Assembly: GCA_003354225.1 (NCBI GenBank)
Contig: PIVH01000494.1
Coordinates: 1-5,602 of the forward strand
Length of the DNA stretch: 5,602 bases
Source of the DNA: Globobulimina sp.
Lineage: Eukaryota; Foraminifera; Rotaliida
Reading direction: 5' to 3'
The notes beneath the pieces are model-generated. The model was not told where the DNA came from. It saw only the letters and a list, made by a program, of their open reading frames with translations, and ran no database searches. Positions 1-5,602 of the stretch are shown one piece after another (the first letter of the stretch is position 1; each line of letters begins with the position of its first letter). Made by a program: the position numbers and the translations under genes.

Positions 1-964
1 CTTCAAACAGTTTCAATTGTTTTTCAAATCCTTTATTTGGGCAAACAACCTCTCGTTTATCTTTTGCACACTCTTTTGCATCATCAAAAGTCATATTTTT
101 AGTTTTCATTAACCAGCCAATGACAATGGTGGCACTGCGAGAGATCCCCGCTGAGCAATGAACTAACACAGCTTTACCAGATTCTATTCCATTATCAATA
201 AACTTAAACACATTCTCAAAATATTGCTTAATGTTTGCCTGTTCCTGATCGTGAATTGCTATCCGAAAATATTGAACATTCCGATCTGTATCATGCTCAA
301 AATAACATTTTTCATGTTCTGTCACATTAACAATGTATCCTATATTCAATCCACTGATTGTTCCAATGAGTCGAGCATGATTCACATTTCCTAAATACAA
401 TTTATTTTCAATGATACATGCTGGATATCGTCGATATATCACAGGTTTTTCTTTTACGATATTCAGTAATTTGTTAAATTCATCGTCAGCGTTATCTTCT
501 TTTTGTTCAGGTAATGAATTATTTGATTTATCATTCAATTTTAAAATCGAGTGTGCGTCTTTCAGCATATCTGGAATACATAAAATAGGATATTTTTTGT
601 GCCATTCTTCAAATGAAATGTTTAAATGATAAAATGGTATCTTATTGTTAATATTTTCATGTGTCAGGTTTTGTAATAAGGAAATAAATCGCATGTAATT
701 GTCATTACGATCACTGATGATATAATATAACATTCCCATTGCAATTTTGCTTTTGTTATTTTGATGCTTTTTTAATAATTCAATAAGTTGATCATTTGAT
801 AAATTAATATGGAATGGAATATTGATTGAGTTTACAATGTGTTGTGTTTTCCATGCTTCATATGATCGGATATCAATTACAATCACGTTCCATGGTGCTT
901 GCAGCCTGTTAAATAGCTCACAACTTTCTCTTTCTTCAAGAATGTAGGTAGATGGTTGTGCCAT
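1..964 (-). CDS. Dual-specificity protein phosphatase with rhodanese-like N-terminus, partial (C-terminal end beyond left edge)
   Basis: The reading frame is open from an ATG at 962-964 to the left edge, giving 321 residues without a stop. Residues 27-50 read VIVIDIRSYEAW followed by QHIVNSINIP, the typical start of a rhodanese/Cdc25-like domain. The loop where an active rhodanese has its cysteine (about residues 79-88) has none, so this domain is probably non-catalytic. After an N/K/E-rich linker, residues 180-321 form a dual-specificity phosphatase domain: YLGN near 190, a probable general-acid Asp239 in AIHDQEQ, and the signature VHCSAGISRS with catalytic Cys270 and Arg276. It ends with REVVCPNKGFEKQL, normal for the domain's C-terminus, so little may be missing. 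The family removes phosphate from Tyr and Ser/Thr, often in MAP kinases, and MAP-kinase phosphatases share this architecture. The substrate cannot be read here. The gene is AT-rich and divergent from the SET gene. Confidence 0.9.
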   Translation of the reverse strand, partial: MAQPSTYILEERESCELFNRLQAPWNVIVIDIRSYEAWKTQHIVNSINIPFHINLSNDQLIELLKKHQNNKSKIAMGMLYYIISDRNDNYMRFISLLQNLTHENINNKIPFYHLNISFEEWHKKYPILCIPDMLKDAHSILKLNDKSNNSLPEQKEDNADDEFNKLLNIVKEKPVIYRRYPACIIENKLYLGNVNHARLIGTISGLNIGYIVNVTEHEKCYFEHDTDRNVQYFRIAIHDQEQANIKQYFENVFKFIDNGIESGKAVLVHCSAGISRSATIVIGWLMKTKNMTFDDAKECAKDKREVVCPNKGFEKQLKLFE

Positions 965-984
965 TACTTTATTTAAATGCAGCT
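927..984. repeat. Copy 1 of a ~60-base duplicated segment spanning the phosphatase start
   Basis: This stretch covers the first ~13 codons of the phosphatase and most of the gap to the SET gene. It recurs in the same orientation at 1653-1716. Shared blocks include TCTCTTTCTTCAAGAATGTA, GTAGATG, GGTTGTG and CTTTATTTAAATGC. This copy sits in functional context, so it is probably the parent. Confidence 0.8.
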
Positions 985-989
985 AAAGA
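965..989. promoter_or_regulatory. 25-base gap between divergent start codons; putative shared promoter
   Basis: The phosphatase ATG (minus, 964) and the SET ATG (plus, 990) are separated by only 25 AT-rich bases containing TTTATTTAAATG. There is no room for two ordinary core promoters and 5' leaders, so transcription of each gene probably starts inside or near the other's coding sequence, or a start lies elsewhere than the first ATG. No clear TATA box or initiator can be assigned. The promoter role is inferred from position alone. Confidence 0.35.
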
Positions 990-1436
990 ATGTATCTTAC
1001 TTTTCTCAATGGTGCACGAAATTGTCGAAACTTTGCCACTGATAAATCGTTGTTATTTGTATCTGTATCATCAATATGTAAAGGTAAAGGATTGGGATTA
1101 TTTGCTGGTGTTGATTTTAAGAAAGGTGATTTGATTGAAGATTGTTTCGTTTCTAAACAACGATTTGAATTAATTGATGCAGAGAAATTACGTTCAGATG
1201 AAAATTTTGAAGGCGTTTCAGATGAACATTTTGCATTTCAATGGGATCAGAAAGGCATTCATGTTCATTTTGCTCAGGGTTATATAGGATATGCCAATCA
1301 TGCAAATGATCCAAATACATATTTAAACAGAGACATTGAAAATAATCGTATTCAAACATATGCTCTAAAAGATATCAAAAGTGGTCAAGAAATATCACAT
1401 CATTACGATGATCCGAACATGACAAATTATCAATGA
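990..1436 (+). CDS. Small stand-alone SET-domain protein (putative protein-lysine methyltransferase)
   Basis: The product has 148 residues and ends in TGA. The start is the first ATG after an in-frame TAA at 984-986, and no other Met occurs until residue 144. The SET fold is recognisable in order: KGKGLGLFAG (31-40) with KKGDLIED (44-51), the N-terminal strand and S-adenosylmethionine-binding region; GYIGYANHANDPN (97-109), equivalent to the NHSxxPN motif of the pseudo-knot; and ALKDIKSGQEISHHYDD (125-141), equivalent to the rDI..GEEI..DY segment, where Tyr139 is the likely catalytic tyrosine. There are no pre-SET or post-SET cysteine clusters, so this is a near-minimal SET domain, like the short SET proteins of bacteria and some viruses. 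SET proteins transfer methyl groups to lysine, but whether the target is histone or not is unknown. It is convergent with the transacylase gene downstream. Confidence 0.85.
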   Translation: MYLTFLNGARNCRNFATDKSLLFVSVSSICKGKGLGLFAGVDFKKGDLIEDCFVSKQRFELIDAEKLRSDENFEGVSDEHFAFQWDQKGIHVHFAQGYIGYANHANDPNTYLNRDIENNRIQTYALKDIKSGQEISHHYDDPNMTNYQ

Positions 1437-1533
1437 TTTATGCTATTTACATTGGAGCAAAGTCATATTTTATTTGTAACGTAAAAGTGTAAAATAATTT
1501 TCCCCATGTAATAGAAATACAACAGCGTTATAT

Positions 1534-1590
1534 TCATAATCTGGCTGCGTTTTCTGCTTCTTCCGCTGTGCTTGTTTGTTGATCCACCAT
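1534..1590 (-). other. Tiny open frame of 18 codons, unproven
   Basis: The minus strand reads MVDQQTSTAEEAENAARL then TGA. It is noticed because its base composition is less AT-rich than its surroundings and its residues (A, E, Q, T) look protein-like. There is no conserved motif, no upstream exon that can be justified and no family match I recognise. It could be a remnant exon or chance. Confidence 0.1.
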
Positions 1591-1599
1591 CAAATACTC

Positions 1600-1621
1600 T
1601 TTATTATATTATTATTATTAT
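1600..1621. repeat. ATT/TTA trinucleotide microsatellite
   Basis: A short run of ATT units, interrupted once (TTATTATATTATTATTATTA), lies in the convergent intergenic region. It is a simple repeat with no apparent function. Confidence 0.75.
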
Positions 1622-1652
1622 CACCAACATAGTAATTATAGGCTGATATCGG

Positions 1653-1716
1653 TCTCTTTCTTCAAGAATGTATGTAGATGCCGTGGTTGTGGCATTCTTT
1701 ATTTAAATGCGCAGCT
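1653..1716. repeat. Copy 2 of the duplicated phosphatase-start segment, decayed
   Basis: This is a direct, diverged copy of 927-984. Against copy 1 it has single-base changes, an extra CCGT in the coding part, one missing A and an extra GC near the AAATGC block. Read on the minus strand, the copied ATG is kept (1693-1695), but the four-base insertion shifts the frame. The result is MPQPRHLHTFLKKETDISL then TAA, not the phosphatase N-terminus. Similarity stops sharply on both sides: neither the rest of the rhodanese domain nor the SET gene is duplicated. It is probably a small duplication fragment. A dispersed repeat or a reused promoter is the alternative. Confidence 0.7.
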
Positions 1717-1757
1717 TAACACTGAGTGGTTCATTTGTAAAATTAGATATTTTTTGG

Positions 1758-1763
1758 AATAAA
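1758..1763 (+). terminator. Candidate poly(A) signal for the SET gene
   Basis: This is the first AATAAA on the plus strand after the SET stop codon, about 320 bases downstream and just before the hairpin at 1771. In AT-rich DNA such a hexamer can occur by chance, and this lineage's poly(A) signal is unknown. Confidence 0.3.
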
Positions 1764-1770
1764 AATTAAT

Positions 1771-1828
1771 CTGTGGAAACCTTTCTGAGTGTAATTTAAA
1801 TTATACTTTACTTGAAAGGTTTTCACAG
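1771..1828. repeat. 58-base inverted repeat (hairpin) with A15 tail and flanking direct repeats
   Basis: The left arm CTGTGGAAACCTTTC (1771-1785) pairs with GAAAGGTTTTCACAG (1814-1828) with one mismatch. The interior also folds around the palindrome TAATTTAAATTA, so nearly the whole element can form one stem. It is followed by 15 A's (1829-1843). The string AAAAATTAATC occurs at 1761-1771 and again at 1839-1849. This arrangement resembles a small foldback/MITE-like element with a target duplication, but the flanks are low-complexity and no transposase is present. A role in 3'-end formation between the two convergent genes is equally possible. Confidence 0.75.
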
Positions 1829-1879
1829 AAAAAAAAAAAAAAATTAATCGATCTAAAGTACATGATTATAATTAAATAT

Positions 1880-1885
1880 TTTATT
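1880..1885 (-). terminator. Candidate poly(A) signal for the transacylase gene
   Basis: AATAAA on the minus strand lies about 186 bases beyond the transacylase stop codon. It is the first such hexamer after that stop. It faces the plus-strand candidate at 1758, with the hairpin between them. Confidence 0.35.
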
Positions 1886-1940
1886 TGTTGGCTGTTGTTA
1901 AAGACGTTGCCATATATCTCAAAAATATAACATTATCATC

Positions 1941-2053
1941 ACAAACAACAACACCTAGAAATAAAACACACAAACACACAAACAAAAAAAAGGAGAAAAA
2001 AAGGAAAAACAAAGGATAGGAAAGGTATAAAACACACAAAAAAAAAAAGAAAA
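1941..2053. repeat. A/purine-rich low-complexity tract with ACACAAAC units
   Basis: The plus strand is almost free of T here: ACAAAC/ACACAAAC units, then AAAAAAAAGGAG- and AAAGGATAGGAAAGG-type purine runs, then 11 A's. The 14-mer ATAAAACACACAAA occurs twice, at 1961-1974 and 2027-2040. In the transacylase transcript this would be a long U/pyrimidine-rich 3' UTR segment. Confidence 0.7.
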
Positions 2054-2070
2054 CTAGTACTTATAACAAA

Positions 2071-3234
2071 TTAAACATATAAATGTTCAATTTGAGGAAT
2101 TGTTTTTGTATTTTCAATACTCATTAATTGAACAGATTTCGTCTGATTATAATCATGATAAGTAAGTATTTGTTGCACCACCTGCTGCAACACCTTCCTT
2201 GGTCCGATTTCAACAAACACATATTGCGCGTCTGCATCCTCATCTTTTTCAATATAATGCTTAATGCATTGATAAAAATGGACGCGAGAATATAACTGTT
2301 TTGCTAATAAATAACAAATGCCCTCATTATTCTTTTCGTTTTTATTTTTTATATCATATTTGATGTCATGTCCCAGCGCATTCAAATACAAATCACACTT
2401 TAACTCGGGATTGAAATCCATATTAATTAAATCGTTAAAATAAGTGTCAAATGTCGGCTTCATTAAATATGAATGGTGCCCGCCCGCAATATCTAAATGT
2501 TTATATTTCAATTTCTGATCAAAATGGTCTGCATTGTTGAGTTGATTTAATGCTAATTCGAGATCTGTTTTGTAGCCGCTTAAAACAATCTGATTTGGCG
2601 AATTGATATTGGCGATGTCGATGTTGTTGGACTCACAGATTTGAACGACATCATTCATGTTATTCAAGATATTCTTTTCTTTAATATCTTTGGGATTGCT
2701 CATAACGACGCACATGCCCTGATTTGGGGCAGATTGCAAACGATTTGCTTCCGAAAACCTGTGGGTTATATATAATGCGTCGGCGAATGATTTGAATAAT
2801 CCGCCTGCGGTCACTGCCGACATCTCGCCCATAGAATGGCCGATTATGGTCGCCTCGATGTTGTGCGCATTAAATATATTATCAATGTCGTATTCTGTCT
2901 GCAATATTCTCCAGATGCACATGGAATGGATGAACATCGCCATTCCGCCGTATTTCACAGTCGATAATGTTTTCACGTCGCCATCGAACATGGTATTTGA
3001 CAGTTTATATCCCAACATATCATCGCATTCGTCGAGAAGCGCATGGATATATTTGTAATCTTTGGCTAAATCTTTGCACATTCCAACATAATGAGAGCCC
3101 ATACCGGGGAATAAAAAGCATACTTTTTGCGCTTTTCTCTTGAACTGAGACGACAGCGTGGAATTCAATCGATTGTGTCCACCAAAAAGGCCTTTCATTT
3201 TCAAAGGAATCCTGCGCATTCTAAAAGACAGCAT
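2071..3234 (-). CDS. MCAT: Malonyl-CoA:ACP transacylase, probably mitochondrial
   Basis: This enzyme moves malonyl from CoA to acyl carrier protein for fatty acid synthesis. The product has 387 residues from the ATG at 3232-3234. The frame extends four codons further to a TTG, but there is no upstream ATG before an in-frame TAA. Residues 1-37 have about ten Arg/Lys and no Asp/Glu, as in a mitochondrial presequence. Then come CFLFPGMGSHYVGM (39-52), GHSMGE (132-137) with nucleophile Ser134, Arg159 in ITHRF that should bind the malonyl carboxylate, NINSPNQIVLSG (210-221), and GGHHSYLM (251-258) with catalytic His254. VEIGPRKVLQQVV closes the domain. The first motif has Met45 where bacterial FabD has Gln (GQG); animal fatty acid synthase also has GMG there. 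N/K-rich inserts lie near residues 181-200 and 290-305. There is no intron. The gene follows transportin in tandem, 118 bases away. Confidence 0.92.
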   Translation of the reverse strand: MLSFRMRRIPLKMKGLFGGHNRLNSTLSSQFKRKAQKVCFLFPGMGSHYVGMCKDLAKDYKYIHALLDECDDMLGYKLSNTMFDGDVKTLSTVKYGGMAMFIHSMCIWRILQTEYDIDNIFNAHNIEATIIGHSMGEMSAVTAGGLFKSFADALYITHRFSEANRLQSAPNQGMCVVMSNPKDIKEKNILNNMNDVVQICESNNIDIANINSPNQIVLSGYKTDLELALNQLNNADHFDQKLKYKHLDIAGGHHSYLMKPTFDTYFNDLINMDFNPELKCDLYLNALGHDIKYDIKNKNEKNNEGICYLLAKQLYSRVHFYQCIKHYIEKDEDADAQYVFVEIGPRKVLQQVVQQILTYHDYNQTKSVQLMSIENTKTIPQIEHLYV

Positions 3235-3352
3235 TGTCGATCGCAAGGTTGTTTTTTTGAATTAAGTAAAAAAGTTAATTTTATTTAAAACTATAAAAAA
3301 AAATATGAAGAAAAAACAAACAATGACATGAAATGCAATGAAATCAATTTTG
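3235..3352 (-). promoter_or_regulatory. Short AT-rich spacer: transportin 3' end and transacylase promoter
   Basis: Only 118 bases lie between the transportin stop and the transacylase start, both on the minus strand. The spacer has T runs, T-rich stretches and an AATAAA, but no clear TATA box at a fixed spacing. Both the 3'-end signals of one gene and the promoter of the next must fit here or overlap the coding regions. Confidence 0.45.
3280..3285 (-). terminator. Candidate poly(A) signal for transportin
   Basis: AATAAA on the minus strand lies about 67 bases beyond the transportin stop and about 45 bases before the transacylase ATG. Position fits a poly(A) signal. The AT-rich setting makes chance occurrence possible. 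Confidence 0.4.
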
Positions 3353-5602
3353 TTAAACATTATATCTCGATTTAAGTATTTCTTGCGTATTCGGACTCAA
3401 TCTGTTCATAATATTTTGCCAGTTCGGCGCCGCGTTTTTGAATCCTGCCAATACTTTTTGGAACTGCTCATTCAAGAAAGTCGGCGGCTGCTTCCACTCC
3501 GCAATGGATTCAAACAAAATGGTGCAGCCGTTCCGCGACTGCACCACGGCGATGGGATTCTTCATCACCACAACCATCAAGGTTTGGAACGCCTCGATCT
3601 TATCGTCGTCCTCCTGGAACATGGACAGCGACTTAATCCATTCCACTGCGAACTGGTCCCATTTCTTGATGATTTTGTTGGGGAACTTCTTGACTAAGCG
3701 CGCCATCGTAATGGCCACATTGGTCACGATGTACGGCGGAGACTTTTCGTACTTGAGTATCTCCACCAAACGCGACAAGATCTCGTCGCAATATCCTTCC
3801 ATAATGCTCTCGCCATTGTCGCCCATCTGGTCGCCGTACACCATCAAACACTGTCCGATGCACCACGACGCATTGGTGCACACCGTCTGCCAGTCCCAGT
3901 TGAGGTTCGCAATGATGATCTTCAGGAACTTGCAGATATGCATCTGCATCTCGCGCGCATTCAAAGTGATAATGTCGCCCAACAGCGCCAGGCCGTTGCG
4001 CCGAACATTGAAATGCGTCTCGCAGATCGAGCAATAGATCATGGCCAACAGCTTCTGATGGTTGCCGTTCCAAATCAGGTTCCGGATGCTCGGGTTGCAT
4101 TTCTCCACCAACACGGCCAACAGATCCAGCCCGCAAACCCAAAACTCTTTGTTGGGTTTCTCGATCGCCGCGTCCTGCTCATGCTGCGCCACGTATTCGT
4201 TGTATTCGCGGCACGCATTCTTGACATCCACGCAGATATTGAGCACCGTGTCGAAGATGTCGGGCAGGTAATTCTGCTGATAATGCTGCGTATGGCCGAT
4301 GTGCGTGGTCCACTGCGTGATGGCCTCGAACAAGGGGAAGATGTTGGTGTCGCCGGTCAGCGACACCCAGCGCTTCAGGATGGGCGGAAGCAGCGCGTCT
4401 TGGAACTTCGGGTCGCAGAGGATGTTGTTCTGGCTTTGCTGCTGGTTTTGCGTATTCTTGACGATCACGTTGGTGCAGCACAGGATGACGTCGATTAAAT
4501 GCGGGAAGTTGCGTAAATGGTAGTTTTCAAAAGCTTGCAGAAACGTATTGATCAGCGCTTCGATGTACTCTTTCTTCGCTAAGATCTTCTCGTTGCACGA
4601 GGTCAGAAACGTGGCGATGGCGCCGCAAGACGCGCGTTGGACGCGTTTGGACGACGATTTCATGCCAGATAGGAATTGGTACAGGATCTTCTCGTAAAAA
4701 ATGTCGCCTTCCACGCTCGAATAGTACCAGTTACTGAAACGAGCGAGCGACCAAGACGCGATTTGTTGCACTAAGATATGCTTTTTATTGTCGCATTGCA
4801 GTAATATAAAGGGGATTAATTCTGGCAAGCTCGGGATGATTGACTCGTATTCGCGTTGTGTGATTGCGCCTTTTTAGTATTAATATTTGCAGTGTTTCAG
4901 CGTCAGACGTTGCAAATTACGGAATTAAAAAAGAAATATATCAAATGAACATACCTAAGACTAATAATCCGGCTTCGATGTCTAAAAAATCGCGCGACTC
5001 GACCATGTGTTTGATCATTGGCAGGACACAGGACAGCAACTTGGATTTCAGCTCACCGCCACAAAAGGACAGCTTTTCCAACTGCGTGGCTGCGCATTTC
5101 CGTATATTCCATGAGGACTCCTCCTCATCCATTTGGTACGCATTTACGTGTTCACCCGACTTAGTTTCATAGACATCCGCACCGCCTCTGTCCTTGTAAT
5201 GTAACGGTGCCATATCCTCCGCCAAATCAGCACAACTTTGGTCATCCGTTGCGAAGTCAATCAACGATAATAGCTCCTCCGTGTACTTACAGCGAGAGAC
5301 TAAGACTGGCAATAATTTGGGAAAGAATTCAGTCAAATACTTGTTGTCTTTGCTGGTGTCGGTTGCGTATAAGGCCCAGAACTCCGCCGCGGTGCACGAG
5401 ATGTCACTGTCTTTGGCGTTTTTGGTGGCATCTAAGATGAATTCGAATATGATACCGATGTTGTTAGTATTTGGACCACTTAATTTAATCCAATATTCAT
5501 TCATTAATACAATGACGGTGTCCACGATGACTTTGGTCACACCGCCAATGTCATGGTGCCCGCCGTTCATTTGCAACAAGATTAAGTTTATATATTTATC
5601 CA
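3353..5602 (-). CDS. TNPO1: Transportin (karyopherin-beta2 nuclear import receptor), partial at N-terminus, two exons
   Basis: Exons are 5602-4955 and 4869-3353, giving about 720 residues. Roughly 200 N-terminal residues should lie beyond the right edge. Transportin carries cargoes with PY-type signals (hnRNP A1-like) through nuclear pores and releases them on RanGTP. It is built of HEAT repeats, which fill the whole product. Diagnostic matches to animal transportin are SSWNIRKCAA (TISDWNLRKCSA), GLLVLGAI...IIPSLPELIPFI, RRNGLALLGDI, CTNASWCIGQC and the C-terminal QKVLAGFKN...NW. The two Trp that bind the PY signal (human W460 and W730) are kept, at 4751-4753 and 3863-3865. The acidic loop before SSWNIRK is short, with only DEEE and scattered acids. 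Neither ORF boundary at the intron is a true start or stop: the protein reads through only when spliced. GC content rises strongly in the second exon. Confidence 0.95.
4870..4954 (-). other. Spliceosomal intron of transportin, 85 bases, phase 1
   Basis: The minus strand has TTAG/GTATGT at the 5' side and ACTAAAAAG/GCGCA at the 3' side. Removing it joins LVL-G-AITQ, restoring the conserved transportin string LVLGAI. Without splicing the frame meets a TGA at 4941-4943, inside the intron. A TACTAA string (4874-4879) lies only a few bases from the AG. A CTGAC (4902-4906), about 32 bases upstream, is a better-spaced branch-point candidate. Confidence 0.93.

Larger units (their letters stand above)
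1437..2070. other. Convergent intergenic region, mostly non-coding
   Basis: These 634 bases separate the 3' ends of the SET gene (plus) and the transacylase gene (minus). No long open frame and no RNA gene is visible. The region holds the diverged start-region copy at 1653-1716, an ATT microsatellite, a hairpin at 1771-1828, candidate poly(A) signals on both strands and an A-rich low-complexity tract. Each is listed separately. Confidence 0.8.

Noticed and set aside
935-945. TTCAAGAA resembling a heat-shock element in both copies of the duplicated segment
   Set aside because: The eight-base palindrome falls in the phosphatase coding sequence and is too short to claim without a third unit or expression data.
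952-1134. Plus-strand 60-codon frame starting at 952
   Set aside because: It overlaps the phosphatase start and the SET gene in another frame and shows no domain. The SET frame explains the sequence.
3235-3246. Transacylase start at the TTG at 3246
   Set aside because: Eukaryotic initiation at TTG is rare, and the first ATG is only four codons later with a good basic presequence after it.
3633-4481. Alternative minus-strand frames at 3633-4142 and 4179-4481
   Set aside because: These are out-of-frame shadows of transportin exon 2 with skewed Arg/Gln/Pro-rich composition and no domain signal.
3438-4498. Long plus-strand open frames (3438-4037, 3938-4498) opposite transportin
   Set aside because: They lie wholly inside a strongly conserved minus-strand gene, in its GC-rich part where stop codons are scarce. 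Their translations show no family motif.
4826-4828. Transportin exon 2 as a separate gene starting at 4828
   Set aside because: The codon there is TTG. Conserved transportin residues continue upstream to the splice acceptor at 4869, and the join restores LVLGAI exactly.
1-5602. An undescribed multi-gene system
   Set aside because: The four genes are recognisable, unrelated eukaryotic families. Nothing in spacing, repeats or domain content indicates a joint defence, mobile or biosynthetic system.

Overview
The window is nuclear DNA of a gene-dense eukaryote, probably a protist or other compact-genome microbe. One gene carries a short GTATGT...AG intron. One product looks like a mitochondrial fatty-acid-synthesis enzyme with a basic presequence, another is a nuclear import receptor, and the intergenic DNA is rich in A/T runs. 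All coding regions read with the standard code, using TGA and TAA as stops. I cannot name the lineage.

Layout, left to right. (1) Minus strand, 1-964, running off the left edge: a dual-specificity protein phosphatase with an N-terminal rhodanese-like domain that lacks its cysteine. (2) Only 25 bases after its start codon, on the plus strand, 990-1436: a minimal stand-alone SET-domain protein, a putative lysine methyltransferase. (3) 1437-2070: a convergent, mostly non-coding interval. It holds a diverged 60-base copy of the phosphatase/SET start region, an ATT microsatellite, a 58-base hairpin followed by 15 A's, facing AATAAA signals, and an A-rich low-complexity tract. (4) Minus strand, 2071-3234: malonyl-CoA:ACP transacylase (mitochondrial fatty acid synthesis). 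The first real ATG is at 3234. (5) 118 bases of AT-rich spacer. (6) Minus strand, 3353 to beyond 5602: the C-terminal ~720 residues of transportin (karyopherin-beta2) in two exons joined across an 85-base intron at 4870-4954.

The four genes are housekeeping or regulatory types with no evident shared pathway: signalling, lysine methylation, organelle lipid synthesis and nuclear import. I see no operon logic, mobile-element gene, RNA gene or CRISPR array, and no sign of a new multi-gene system. The points most worth a second look are the very tight head-to-head start codons with a decayed duplicate about 730 bases away, the hairpin between facing poly(A) signals, the short weakly acidic loop in transportin, and the strong GC rise inside the transportin gene.
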